This document shows positions 23,056 to 30,632 of a stretch of 35,984 nucleotides of DNA, piece by piece. The stretch is taken from the IMG/VR virus record IMGVR_UViG_3300023180_005175, positions 1 through 35,984 of that record, one strand, 5' to 3'. The notes below the pieces were generated by a model, which saw only the letters and a list, made by a program, of their open reading frames with translations, ran no database searches and had not been told where the DNA came from. Origin of the DNA: a virus. Every line of letters begins with the position of its first letter. The stretch's first letter is position 1. The position numbers and the translations under genes are program-made.

Positions 23056-23634
23056 ATGGAAGATTTAAGAAGAGCCGATTATTGGATATACCCAAACATA
23101 CTAGATGACAATACAATCGAACGTATTATGGGTATAGGAGATAATGCTGAATGGCTAGATGCTGCAGTTGCAGTAGAGTCAAATCATGAAATTAGAAAGA
23201 CAGAGTTGGCATGGAGTAACGAGCAATGGCTATACGATACATTTTGGTCATTGATGGAAATGGCAAATCAAAATGCAGGATGGAATTTTGAAATATCGGC
23301 TGCAGAATCATTTACTCTTGGCAAATACGAAGATGGTGGCCATTATAAATTCCATATGGATGGAAATGGTGTTCAGCCTTTGAACTATCCCGGAAATGAA
23401 TTTTTACACGGAAAAACTAGAAAAATTTCATTTGTTGCATGGCTCAATGAAGATTTTGAAGGTGGAGAATTTGAATTTCATCCGAGCACTGTTCCTGCTG
23501 AGAGAGGGCTCATAAAGCCAACAAAAGGAACTGTAATATTTTTTCCAAGTTGGTATCTACACAAAGTGCATCCTGTTACTAAAGGCACTCGCTATGCATT
23601 AATTACATGGTTTAATGGTTGGCCAGTGAGATAA
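23056..23634 (+). CDS. 2-oxoglutarate/Fe(II)-dependent oxygenase (PKHD/prolyl hydroxylase type)
   Basis: The 192-residue protein has the facial triad HMD (HYKFHMDGNG) and a distal His in SWYLHKVHPVTKGTRYAL, the same segment carrying the 2-oxoglutarate Arg. RKISFVAWLNEDFEGGEFEF is the strand pair between them. These enzymes hydroxylate proteins or nucleic-acid bases. AAAGGATAAAAA precedes the ATG. T4-like marine phages often encode such oxygenases; the substrate is unknown, and base oxidation is possible given the modification genes. Confidence 0.9.
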   Translation: MEDLRRADYWIYPNILDDNTIERIMGIGDNAEWLDAAVAVESNHEIRKTELAWSNEQWLYDTFWSLMEMANQNAGWNFEISAAESFTLGKYEDGGHYKFHMDGNGVQPLNYPGNEFLHGKTRKISFVAWLNEDFEGGEFEFHPSTVPAERGLIKPTKGTVIFFPSWYLHKVHPVTKGTRYALITWFNGWPVR

Positions 23635-23642
23635 TATAGAAT

Positions 23643-23837
23643 ATGGATAAAATACGTAACTACATTCTACACAGTGATACACTTGCACCAATATTTTGGA
23701 AAATATGGTTCTGGTGGGGTATACGCCAAGCACGTAAACGTAGAATAGCATGGGAAGAAAAACAAAAGACCATGCCTCAGTTAGATACAGAACAGTATTG
23801 GGAGAAAGTACACAATGACAGAAATCGTGATTTATAA
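23643..23837 (+). CDS. Small membrane-associated protein (64 aa)
   Basis: A short hydrophobic/aromatic segment (LAPIFWKIWFWWGI) is followed by a very basic stretch (RQARKRRIAW) and an acidic tail. This pattern fits inner-membrane association. The ribosome site is weak. It overlaps the following peptide by 23 bases. Confidence 0.5.
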   Translation: MDKIRNYILHSDTLAPIFWKIWFWWGIRQARKRRIAWEEKQKTMPQLDTEQYWEKVHNDRNRDL

Positions 23838-23937
23838 TATACTATTTTGGGTACCTTATGTATGGGTATGCAGTTTACCAGCAAAACTAATGCAACTAGC
23901 AATAGATGGAAATAGCAAATGGAACAACCTAAGTTAA
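23815..23937 (+). CDS. Hydrophobic peptide (40 aa)
   Basis: The ATG at 23815 with GGGAGAAAGTACACA upstream opens a peptide with one hydrophobic aromatic segment (IVIYNILFWVPYVWVCSLPA) and a polar tail. It overlaps both neighbours in different frames. A membrane peptide is plausible but unproven. Confidence 0.4.
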   Translation: MTEIVIYNILFWVPYVWVCSLPAKLMQLAIDGNSKWNNLS

Positions 23938-24146
23938 TATTACTGTCAGACATTATAGAACAAAAAGTTCGTAAAGAAAAAGAGCTAGAGTTCTATCAAG
24001 CAGAATTAGAAAAACTCAAAGAAAAAATGTATTGGCTTCAACGTGATATTGATGTCAACAATATAATCATTGACATGATTAAATCAGATAGTATACTAGA
24101 TGTAAAAGAGAACATGGAAACAAAATTACTCAAGGATGACAAATGA
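23919..24146 (+). CDS. Coiled-coil small protein (75 aa)
   Basis: ATG at 23919 overlaps the peptide's end. The product is mostly one long coiled coil (KVRKEKELEFYQAELEKLKE), with an IIIDMIKSDSIL turn. It ends overlapping the exonuclease ATG (ATGA). The function is unknown. Confidence 0.6.
   Translation: MEQPKLILLSDIIEQKVRKEKELEFYQAELEKLKEKMYWLQRDIDVNNIIIDMIKSDSILDVKENMETKLLKDDK
24070..24097 (+). promoter_or_regulatory. Sigma70-like promoter upstream of exonuclease
   Basis: TTGACA (24070-24075), 16-base spacer, TATACT (24092-24097), about 46 bases before the exonuclease start and inside the coiled-coil gene. Confidence 0.45.
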
Positions 24147-25123
24147 CTTATATCTTAGTAGATAGTCTTAATATGTTTTATCGTGCACGTCACGTAGTAC
24201 GAGGCGATGACATTGAAACTAAAATCGGTATGGCATATCATATTATGTTTAGTGCTATTAATAAAGCATGGAGAGACTTTAACGGCAGTCATGTTGTGTT
24301 TTGTTTTGAAGGACGTAGCTGGCGTAAAGATCACTACGAGCCTTACAAGCGTAATCGTAAAGAAGCACGTGACGCACTAAGTCCACGTGAACAAGAAGAA
24401 GATCAAAAGTACTTTGAAGCATTTGATGAACTAAAATCGTTTATGGAAAAACGTACTAATTGTACTGTGCTGCAGCATCCTGCGTGTGAAGCAGACGACT
24501 TTATTGCACGTTTTATACAGAATCATCCCAATGATGAACACGTTATTATCAGCAGCGACAGTGACTTTTATCAGTTGCTTGCTAACAATGTAAGTCAGTA
24601 TAACGGTATTACTAATCAACACATTCGACTAGACGGTGTATATGATGATAAAGGCAAGCCTGTTGTAGATAAGAAAACTAAAGAACACAAAGTTGTAGGC
24701 GATCCTGAATGGTTACTATTTGAAAAGTGTATACGTGGCGATACAAGTGATAATATCTTTAGTGCATATCCTGGTGCACGTAAGAAAGGTACTAAAAATA
24801 AAGTTGGACTACTAGAAGCATTTGAAGACAAAAATGATAAAGGCTTTAATTGGAATAACTTTATGTTGCAAAAATGGGTAGATCACGAAGGTGTTGAGCA
24901 CCGTGTACTAGATGATTATCAACGTAATCGTGAACTAATCGATCTTACAGCACAACCTGCAGAGATTAAAACAGTACTAGATGAAACTATTGTTAATCAA
25001 GTACAGCGAGTTCCTGTAAGCGGCGTTGGTATTCATTTTATGAAGTTTTGTGGTAAACACGATTTACAACGTGTAAGTGCACAAGCAGAAGCTCATGCAG
25101 AGTATTTGAATGCCGCTTATTAA
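24143..25123 (+). CDS. 5'-3' exonuclease/flap endonuclease (T4 RNase H-like role)
   Basis: The 326-residue PIN-fold nuclease would remove RNA primers and process flaps at the phage fork. Metal-binding motifs are VDSLNMFYRAR (N-terminal Asp), CEADDFIA, ISSDSDFYQLL and GDTSDNI in order. A helical arch region with basic residues (WRKDHYEPYKRNRKEARD) corresponds to the substrate clamp. Length is near T4 RNase H (305 aa). ATGA overlap couples it to the coiled-coil gene. All acidic residues appear intact. Confidence 0.92.
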   Translation: MTYILVDSLNMFYRARHVVRGDDIETKIGMAYHIMFSAINKAWRDFNGSHVVFCFEGRSWRKDHYEPYKRNRKEARDALSPREQEEDQKYFEAFDELKSFMEKRTNCTVLQHPACEADDFIARFIQNHPNDEHVIISSDSDFYQLLANNVSQYNGITNQHIRLDGVYDDKGKPVVDKKTKEHKVVGDPEWLLFEKCIRGDTSDNIFSAYPGARKKGTKNKVGLLEAFEDKNDKGFNWNNFMLQKWVDHEGVEHRVLDDYQRNRELIDLTAQPAEIKTVLDETIVNQVQRVPVSGVGIHFMKFCGKHDLQRVSAQAEAHAEYLNAAY

Positions 25124-25358
25124 AGTATGCCGTGCAACAATACCGCATGGCATATTAACGACAAACTTTGAAGTAGAAGACGTAGTTGACACTTGGATTA
25201 AATCAGGCAAAGGAAAGTGGGTTAGTGAAAATTGTAAAGCATTAACAACTGAAGTTAATGATAGTTGGGCAGATGGTTCATTGGCAGTTACTATAATAGC
25301 AGACTTTACAAGAGAACAGCACATAACCTATAAACTTATGTGGTTACATGAAATATAA
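25110..25358 (+). CDS. Unknown small protein (82 aa)
   Basis: It overlaps the exonuclease end by 14 bases. The protein has mixed strands (VCRATIPHGILTTNFEVEDV, SLAVTIIADFTREQHITYKL) and no Cys motif beyond two single residues. It overlaps the next gene by 11 bases. Not recognised. Confidence 0.55.
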   Translation: MPLIKVCRATIPHGILTTNFEVEDVVDTWIKSGKGKWVSENCKALTTEVNDSWADGSLAVTIIADFTREQHITYKLMWLHEI

Positions 25359-25812
25359 AGCAAAACCAGTATTAGAAGATAAGTTTTGGATAGTTGAAGC
25401 CAACGGTAGCAAGATTGGTACACTTAAAGCTGTAAACGATAAATATATATTATATAATAGCTATAATAACTCAGAAACAACATATGAGAATTTAGACGAT
25501 TTTAAAATCGAAACTAAAAAGTCAAAGACTTTTATAAACGAAACTGTTTACGGCTATCCCGCTAACACTGAGCAAGCGCACGATATCGACCTACTAGATA
25601 ATGTGCCTATCTATAAGAAAACAGCCAGTTCTAGCGTATATTTTGCGGCCGGCTACTATTGTTTGCTATTTCCGATGGGTTGGAGACCAAGTTTTTGTCC
25701 TAGAGCAGATACGCTACAAAAGTATACATATTCCGGACCGTTTAAGAACGAGTCGGATATGAATTTGGCTATGAAGCGTAAAGGGCAAGAAAATGAAATA
25801 TCTAATAACTAG
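25348..25812 (+). CDS. Conserved unknown protein (154 aa)
   Basis: This overlapping gene has an N-terminal beta-barrel-like block (DKFWIVEANGSKIGTLKAVND, KYILYN), then FINETVYGYPANTEQAHDID, and VYFAAGYYCLLFPMGWRPSF before a polar end with DTLQKYTYSGPFK. It resembles conserved small proteins of marine T4-like phages from memory only. No catalytic motif is visible. Confidence 0.6.
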   Translation: MKYKAKPVLEDKFWIVEANGSKIGTLKAVNDKYILYNSYNNSETTYENLDDFKIETKKSKTFINETVYGYPANTEQAHDIDLLDNVPIYKKTASSSVYFAAGYYCLLFPMGWRPSFCPRADTLQKYTYSGPFKNESDMNLAMKRKGQENEISNN

Positions 25813-26137
25813 TTTTGTTGTATTACTTTCTACTAGTGTGTTTGCACAAGAGACTGATAGAACATATTTTTTTACTAGAGCCGAGTGTTGGCCAAGTGAA
25901 AAATTTATGTCAATGGTAATGACCAGATGGAACGAAGAAGCACTGTTTACCGGAACTAGTATGACGTTTAGTCAAGATGGCAGATCATTCCCAGGCGGAA
26001 TGATGTTTTTTGTAAATCAAGATAGTGGCACATGGACATTAGCAAATCTATACCCAGACGGTACAATTTGTATACAAAACGCAGGTACTGATTTTTCTCC
26101 TTTTAGTATAACAAAACCCAAGGGAGAAAAAGGATGA
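25793..26137 (+). CDS. Exported small protein with signal peptide (114 aa)
   Basis: The N-terminus has a classic Sec signal (MKYLITSFVVLLSTSVFAQE, cleavage after VFA). The mature part has one early Cys (AECWPSEKF) and a second (TICIQNAG), which could form a disulfide in the periplasm. It overlaps the upstream gene by 20 bases. The role is unknown; an exported phage protein could act on superinfection or lysis. Confidence 0.7.
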   Translation: MKYLITSFVVLLSTSVFAQETDRTYFFTRAECWPSEKFMSMVMTRWNEEALFTGTSMTFSQDGRSFPGGMMFFVNQDSGTWTLANLYPDGTICIQNAGTDFSPFSITKPKGEKG

Positions 26138-26394
26138 ATTGGTTAATCGTGGTAATATTTGCCACAGTCACAGGAGATGTGTATATTTTCACAGATCCAA
26201 CATTTGAAACAAGACAGCAATGTGTAGATAGTGTTAGAAGCACAGAAGATCAACAAGGTTATATACGCCAACTTATGAGAGAATATGGCGAAGTGATGCC
26301 AATAGCGGGTGTAAACTGTCTACAAGAAGATACAATAAAAGAAATACTTGAAAAGCATCCAAATGCACCAGTAAAACAAGGTAAAGCGACTTAA
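26134..26394 (+). CDS. Probable exported or membrane-anchored small protein (86 aa)
   Basis: ATGA-coupled to the exported protein upstream. The N-terminus is hydrophobic (MNWLIVVIFATVTGDVYIF), uncleaved or weakly cleaved. Two Cys (RQQCVDSV, GVNCLQED) in the polar part suggest a disulfide in the periplasm. The pair with 25793 looks like a co-exported unit. Function unknown. Confidence 0.6.
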   Translation: MNWLIVVIFATVTGDVYIFTDPTFETRQQCVDSVRSTEDQQGYIRQLMREYGEVMPIAGVNCLQEDTIKEILEKHPNAPVKQGKAT

Positions 26395-26399
26395 TTCTG

Positions 26400-26429
26400 T
26401 ACTACTTTAATAAATATATTAAAGCAGTA
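26400..26429 (+). repeat. Inverted repeat between 26134 and 26444 genes
   Basis: Arms 26400-26412 and 26417-26429 (TACTRCTTTAATA and its complement) match at 12 of 13 positions around a 4-base loop. It overlaps the late-promoter-like ATAAATA and follows the upstream stop by 5 bases. It may end upstream transcription or bind a regulator. Confidence 0.5.
26410..26416 (+). promoter_or_regulatory. Late-promoter-like ATAAATA
   Basis: AATAAATA (26409-26416) within the inverted repeat, about 28 bases before the next ATG, similar in placement to the site before the endolysin. Confidence 0.45.
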
Positions 26430-26443
26430 TAGAAAGAGTGAAA

Positions 26444-26749
26444 ATGGCTAGACCTAAACCAAAAATTTTAATGGAGTGGACAGACCCCAAGACATTCCGT
26501 AGTGAACAGTTATTAGATGCAGATGCAATATATGCAGTATTTCACGACGGTAAACCTATTAACTTACGTAGTTTAAATAGTTTATCAAATTATCCAGGCC
26601 CTAAGTATAAAAAAGTATCGTTTAGTAATAGCGGACATGCATTTAACTTAGCAGAACGATTAAACAAATTATATAAAACTGATAAGTTTGAAGTAATTAA
26701 ACTCACACAAGGTGAGGTAATAAAAGAAGATGACACCGGACTTTTATAA
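26444..26749 (+). CDS. Unknown basic protein (101 aa)
   Basis: The ATG at 26444 (GAGTG upstream) is preferred to the in-frame GTG at 26438. The product has an N-terminal RPKPKILMEWTDPKTFRSE and a middle HAFNLAERLNKLYKTDKFEV helix, with DDTGLL at the end. No motif is recognised. It overlaps the next ATG by 20 bases. Confidence 0.6.
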   Translation: MARPKPKILMEWTDPKTFRSEQLLDADAIYAVFHDGKPINLRSLNSLSNYPGPKYKKVSFSNSGHAFNLAERLNKLYKTDKFEVIKLTQGEVIKEDDTGLL

Positions 26750-27098
26750 CAGTGTATTAGCACATGCTAAAACAATGGAATACGGTGACCGAATGTCTCT
26801 GAGAAATATCTTTAAAAATTATAGAAATGGCAAAGGCCTCAACTTAACAAAGTTTGGGGTCGCTGTTTTGAATGACATGGGCTTTGAAAGTGAACACTTT
26901 ATGCTTAATGTAGAGCCTAAGTTCAATGCACATCTGCGTATATTGTTGGATAGATACAACAAATATCCTTATTACATTAGTAGACGTGAGTTAGTATTGT
27001 ATGGAAGTGAAGATCGTATGTTATACAAATTGTACGGACATGACTTAACTGCATGGGTTGAACATATGGAAGAAAATATGAAAGAAGAGGGAGGCTGA
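26730..27098 (+). CDS. Unknown helical protein (122 aa)
   Basis: This soluble, mostly helical protein contains SVLAHAKTMEYGDRMSLRNI, LTKFGVAVLNDMGFESEHF and YKLYGHDLTAWVEHMEEN. No catalytic motif is visible. It is the last plus-strand gene before the minus-strand adhesin block. The function is unknown. Confidence 0.6.
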   Translation: MTPDFYNSVLAHAKTMEYGDRMSLRNIFKNYRNGKGLNLTKFGVAVLNDMGFESEHFMLNVEPKFNAHLRILLDRYNKYPYYISRRELVLYGSEDRMLYKLYGHDLTAWVEHMEENMKEEGG

Positions 27099-27124
27099 AT
27101 TTTCATTGTTATGATCTTTCAGCC
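27093..27124. terminator. Possible bidirectional terminator between convergent genes
   Basis: GGCTGAA (27093-27099) pairs with TTCAGCC (27118-27124) over an 18-base loop, and an adjacent GCCTTCAAGGC (27122-27132) is a short palindrome. No long T tract is present, so the assignment is weak; the location between converging genes fits. Confidence 0.35.
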
Positions 27125-27134
27125 TTCAAGGCCG

Positions 27135-27365
27135 TTACTTACGGTTCCAGATACCCCAAAGTACCCAGATCGCAATCAAGCCCATTAGGCCTTCTGCGCC
27201 AAGTGTTGACAGCATACCTGCTACGTTAGCAACTACACTAGTCTCTGGAAAGAATGGAATTGCGCCCATGCCTAGTACTTCTACTACGATCATAAGTGCT
27301 GCAATTGAAAGACCTACATCTGCAAGTCCTGCTGCCCATGCTTTTACTTTGTTCAACATATCCAT
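27135..27365 (-). CDS. Small two-span membrane protein (76 aa)
   Basis: On the minus strand, the product has two hydrophobic segments (LSIAALMIVVEVLGMGAIPF and the stretch around AEGLMGLIAIWVLWGIW) after a basic N-terminus (DMLNKVKAWAAGLADV). Similar short membrane proteins occur in marine T4-like phages from memory. Holin or membrane-associated structural roles are possible, but the lysis cassette is elsewhere. GGGAGATATATC precedes the start. Confidence 0.7.
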   Translation of the reverse strand: MDMLNKVKAWAAGLADVGLSIAALMIVVEVLGMGAIPFFPETSVVANVAGMLSTLGAEGLMGLIAIWVLWGIWNRK

Positions 27366-27430
27366 GATATATCTCCCTTCCTTTTGTTGGCTACGGATTT
27401 TATTTTACCCGTAATAGTACTTATCTAAAT

Positions 27431-27449
27431 CTGCGTTAAATTAACGCAG
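27431..27449 (-). terminator. Perfect inverted repeat downstream of adhesin gene
   Basis: CTGCGTTAA and TTAACGCAG flank a single centre base. On the minus strand it lies about 25 bases after the adhesin stop, so it may end that transcript. The following bases are only weakly T-rich. Confidence 0.4.
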
Positions 27450-27474
27450 GGTAAGATATCTTGAAAAGGTTAAA

Positions 27475-28743
27475 TTATGTTGATCCGTAAATTGTACCGT
27501 TATTTGTTAATGAAACAGATGAGCCAGTTATAGCAGCACCACCAGCACCGCCAGTTGAACCCCCATCTGCGCCGCCTCCAGCAGCACCCCAGCCGCCTCC
27601 GCCTCCACCGCCGCCTGATATACTACTATGGTGAATATCAAGCACACCTTCGCCGCCCACAGAACCGCCTGATCCGCCTGCACCACCGCCAGCGGTACCA
27701 ACATCTCGCAAACCAGGTGCACCACCAGTGCCAGGAAGTATACGTCCTCCTCCGCCGCCGGAACCAGACTGATCAGAACCCCAACCTTGGCCACCGCCAC
27801 CTCCGGCTCCGCCGCCTTGGCCACCATCTGGATCGTTCCAAGCTGGATTACCTGGGCCAAGTGTACCGTTTCCACCTGATTGATTTATACCACCGCCTGT
27901 GCCGCCTGCGGTTCCATTTGCAGAACTGCCGCCATTACCGCCGCCTGCGCCGCCGCCTCCGCCACCGCCGGCTCCTGGACTTGGCCATTTTTTGCCACCG
28001 CCACCTCCGCCACCGCCTCCAGCGATGAAAGAATTATTAGTAATAGATACACCAGATGCAGACACACTAATAGCAGGGCCGCCTGCACCGCCAGGACTGC
28101 CAGGAGAGCCGCCGTCACCGCCTTTACCAATAATATTACCGTTATTGATAATAGTTAAATTTGATGTATTAACAGTTAAAGCTGCAGTACTAGTGCTATC
28201 AGAATATATCCAAACACCACTATTAATAATTAATGTATCACCGCTTGATAGACCAAGTGAACTTGTCGACGTACCGCCAGACTGATTACCAGTCACTGAA
28301 ATAGTTTGGGGAGGCGGAGCTACAGATATAGATACAGTTGCATTATCGGAGCCGCCTGAACTTGATGCTGACAACGTATACGATGTGCTACTAGTAGGAC
28401 TTACCGATGTACTACCGCTTGATGAATTTACCGATCCAACGTTACTAATAAAAGCACTTGTTGCATTACTAATTGACCACGATAGTGTAGAGGAATCACC
28501 TTCGATAATACTAGAAGGTGAAGCAGTAAACGAATTAATAACAGCAGGTGGTACATATTCTTCAGCACCATAAAAATCTGAAAAACTTATTGTGCCAGAC
28601 GAAGGAATAGTATTAGGATCAGTTGCTAAACTAGATACGTTAGATCCGCCTTTGTAATATTCGGATATACTAGTTGGACTAGAATCTCCAAATTCATTTT
28701 GAATATTAGCAAGACTTATTGATCCGCTACTTTGCAATGCCAT
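27475..28743 (-). CDS. Glycine-rich tail adhesin (gp38-like) with Ig-like domain
   Basis: The Met at 28743 (GAGGA upstream) is preferred to 28818. The 422-residue protein begins MALQSSGSISLANIQNEFGD, a motif found at the start of many phage structural proteins, then NTIPSSGTISFSDFYGA. Residues about 65-145 look like an Ig-like Ser/Thr-rich domain. The final 200 residues are Gly-rich repeats (long GGGGGG and GGAGG runs with NPAWNDPDGGQGGG), like the polyglycine sandwich of T4-type gp38 receptor adhesins. Likely role: host receptor binding at the tail-fibre tip. The codons are CCGCC-type and far more GC-rich than the neighbours. Confidence 0.75.
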   Translation of the reverse strand: MALQSSGSISLANIQNEFGDSSPTSISEYYKGGSNVSSLATDPNTIPSSGTISFSDFYGAEEYVPPAVINSFTASPSSIIEGDSSTLSWSISNATSAFISNVGSVNSSSGSTSVSPTSSTSYTLSASSSGGSDNATVSISVAPPPQTISVTGNQSGGTSTSSLGLSSGDTLIINSGVWIYSDSTSTAALTVNTSNLTIINNGNIIGKGGDGGSPGSPGGAGGPAISVSASGVSITNNSFIAGGGGGGGGGKKWPSPGAGGGGGGGAGGGNGGSSANGTAGGTGGGINQSGGNGTLGPGNPAWNDPDGGQGGGAGGGGGQGWGSDQSGSGGGGGRILPGTGGAPGLRDVGTAGGGAGGSGGSVGGEGVLDIHHSSISGGGGGGGGWGAAGGGADGGSTGGAGGAAITGSSVSLTNNGTIYGST

Positions 28744-28762
28744 ACTGCGATCCTCTTTTTTA

Positions 28763-28769
28763 TATTTAT
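28763..28769 (-). promoter_or_regulatory. Late-promoter-like ATAAATA (minus strand)
   Basis: AATAAATA on the minus strand, about 20 bases before the adhesin start, with AAAAAAGAGGA between. It is consistent with late expression of a structural gene. Confidence 0.45.
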
Positions 28770-28802
28770 TATGATTTTTTTTAAAAAAGATGCATTTAGG
28801 TA

Positions 28803-28831
28803 TTGACATCCAAGACATCTTACACTATATT
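28803..28831 (+). promoter_or_regulatory. Sigma70-like promoter upstream of 28858
   Basis: TTGACA (28803-28808), 17-base spacer, TATATT (28826-28831), with AAGGAGAACACG before the ATG. It is divergent from the adhesin gene. The hexamers equal those before dsbA-like and folE. Confidence 0.75.
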
Positions 28832-28857
28832 ATATATGTAACAAGAAGGAGAACACG

Positions 28858-29097
28858 ATGTTTAGAATTCCAGATTTTCATGTTGTAGAGATGACGTTCG
28901 ACGAAGCAAAGTCAACACTTTCTCGTTTAACAGAAGGCGGCTTGCTTTCTGGACTTGAGTACATGAACAAAAAATGGGACGAGCATTGTGTTACCGAAGA
29001 TGCAGACGACGACGATTTCTATAGCATGTGGTGTTATGAGTGTAGTGCTTTTAACATTGTATTCGAAAAAATGGCACCTCTTTTTGCAGAAAAGTAA
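28858..29097 (+). CDS. Acidic small protein (79 aa)
   Basis: AGAAGGAGAACACG precedes the start. The product is acidic with a TEDADDDDFYSMWCYEC run containing two Cys and a helix (FDEAKSTLSRLTEGGLLSGL). It stands under its own strong promoter, upstream of the MoxR-like gene. The function is unknown; the two Cys and acidic cluster could coordinate a metal. Confidence 0.65.
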   Translation: MFRIPDFHVVEMTFDEAKSTLSRLTEGGLLSGLEYMNKKWDEHCVTEDADDDDFYSMWCYECSAFNIVFEKMAPLFAEK

Positions 29098-29106
29098 AAA
29101 AAGTAG

Positions 29107-29130
29107 TTGACACTGTCTTTAACATATAAT
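29107..29130 (+). promoter_or_regulatory. Possible promoter upstream of MoxR-like gene
   Basis: TTGACA (29107-29112) and TATAAT (29125-29130) are both perfect hexamers but only 12 bases apart, which is too close for normal sigma70 geometry. A role is uncertain; another -10 further on (TATACA at 29135) is 22 bases away. Confidence 0.25.
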
Positions 29131-29169
29131 AAGCTATACATGTAAAACACCAACCCAGGAGTATTAAAC

Positions 29170-30261
29170 ATGGATTTACAAACACGTACAATTAAACTTT
29201 CCGAGCTAACAAAGTATGCAAAGCATCACTTTGCTACCAAGCGTCCAATTATGGTTTGGGGTCCTCCCGGCATCGGCAAGTCAGATACATTTAAGGGTAT
29301 CAAAGAATCATACGAAGCAGAAGGCAAGTCTTGCTTACTAATCGACTGCCGACTGTCTCTTTGGGAGCCAACCGACCTTAAAGGTTATCCTTACTACAAT
29401 CAGGAAACAAACCGTATGAGCTTTAGTGCTCCGGACGAACTTCCCTCCGAAGAAGAAGCTGCAGAATACGATATCATTATTTTGTTCCTAGATGAACTTA
29501 ACGGTGCAGCGCCTGCAACACAGGCTGCAGCATATCAGCTAATCCTTAACCGTGCAATTGGCAAATATCGTTTGCCCGATAACGTTGTTATCGCTGCAGC
29601 CGGTAACCGTGAGACAGACAAAGGTGTTACATATCGTATGCCTAAGCCGTTAGCAAACCGCTTCCTACACTACGAAGTACGTGTAGACTTTGAGGACTGG
29701 TTTGACTGGGCAGTATTGCACAATCAGCATCCAGATGTAATTGGTTACCTAACTACGTTCAAAGAGGACTTGTACAAGTTTGACGCTACAAGTTCAGATC
29801 GTTCGTTTGCTACACCTCGTTCATGGGAGTTTGTATCCGATACAATTCAAAACACAGACGGGTTTACAGAGGAAGAAGTAACCGATATGGTTGCTGCAGG
29901 TATCGGCGAAGGTACTGCTCTTAAGTTTAAAACACACCGTCAAGTTGCAAGTCAGTTACCTAACCCAAGTGACATCCTAGACGGTAAAGTTAAGGAGTTG
30001 CAAACAGATAATATTAGTGCAAAGTACTCGCTAACTACTGCACTATGCTACGAACTTAAAGAAGCATATGACAACAACAAAGATGTCAATGGTAAGTTTG
30101 ACAACTTCCTAGAGTTTATTCAAAACAACTTTGAAGCGGAAATGGTTGTTATGGCGTGTACAGTTGCACTAGGCAAGTACAAAATCCGGATTAAGTTTAA
30201 TCAGCTAAACAACTGGAAAGGATTTATTTCCAAGTACGGTACGCTGATTGAAATGGCGTAA
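29170..30261 (+). CDS. MoxR-like AAA+ ATPase
   Basis: This 363-residue protein has Walker A GPPGIGKSDT (about residues 31-40), Walker B IIILFLDELN (about 105-114), sensor 1 AAAGNRETDKGVTYRMPKPLANRF, and an arginine-containing RSFATPRSWEFV region. MoxR-family ATPases remodel or assemble protein and metal-centre complexes together with VWA partners. The VWA/metallopeptidase gene lies immediately downstream, separated by a terminator and a small gene. CAGGAGTATTAAAC precedes the ATG. The target is unknown. Confidence 0.88.
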   Translation: MDLQTRTIKLSELTKYAKHHFATKRPIMVWGPPGIGKSDTFKGIKESYEAEGKSCLLIDCRLSLWEPTDLKGYPYYNQETNRMSFSAPDELPSEEEAAEYDIIILFLDELNGAAPATQAAAYQLILNRAIGKYRLPDNVVIAAAGNRETDKGVTYRMPKPLANRFLHYEVRVDFEDWFDWAVLHNQHPDVIGYLTTFKEDLYKFDATSSDRSFATPRSWEFVSDTIQNTDGFTEEEVTDMVAAGIGEGTALKFKTHRQVASQLPNPSDILDGKVKELQTDNISAKYSLTTALCYELKEAYDNNKDVNGKFDNFLEFIQNNFEAEMVVMACTVALGKYKIRIKFNQLNNWKGFISKYGTLIEMA

Positions 30262-30284
30262 TATTAATTACGTCACTCCTGGGT

Positions 30285-30311
30285 GAAGTAGGGTCCTAGT
30301 GGCCCTACTTC
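30285..30311 (+). terminator. Rho-independent-type terminator after MoxR-like gene
   Basis: GAAGTAGGG (30285-30293) pairs with CCCTACTTC (30303-30311), extended by a G-T and a C-G pair, over a 5-base loop. The T tract (TTTAT) is short. It separates the ATPase from the following genes. Confidence 0.65.
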
Positions 30312-30341
30312 TTTATGATAAGTATATGTATGGAGTTGTTA

Positions 30342-30632
30342 TTGACAGAAGTAACTAACCCACATTGTGGATACATGAAAAAGTTTAAACACGTTGTAGA
30401 TTTAAACAGTCACGGTGTCTCAAGTAAGTACATAGAATGGTGTAATGCTAACTGTAAACACCGTTGGGGATGGCACTTTTGGCAAAGTGAAGAAGCAAAA
30501 CGAATTTCACAAATGGCATGGCACGACGATTGGCTACCGCCTAAAAAGGTTGTAGAAGGTACCCAAGCATATGTTAGTTTTGAATCATATGACGAGATGA
30601 TTTTATTTAAATTAATTAACATTAGTGGTTGA
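30342..30632 (+). CDS. Small Trp/His-rich protein (96 aa)
   Basis: TTG at 30342 has GGAG (30332-30335) 6 bases upstream and is preferred to the ATG at 30315, which lies close to the terminator hairpin. The product carries CNANCKHRWGWHFWQSEEAKR and a second part with DWLPPKK and VEGTQAYVSFESYDEMI. Clustered Cys/His suggests metal or nucleic-acid binding. It resembles small phage proteins without a known role. Confidence 0.55.
   Translation: MTEVTNPHCGYMKKFKHVVDLNSHGVSSKYIEWCNANCKHRWGWHFWQSEEAKRISQMAWHDDWLPPKKVVEGTQAYVSFESYDEMILFKLINISG

Noticed and set aside
25186-25214. TTGACA inside 25110 gene
   Set aside because: No TATAAT-like hexamer at the right spacing.
27555-28285. Long plus-strand ORFs (Pro/Arg/His-rich) opposite the adhesin
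   Set aside because: They are the antisense of the poly-Gly repeats, with low-complexity translation and no ribosome site; the minus-strand adhesin explains them.
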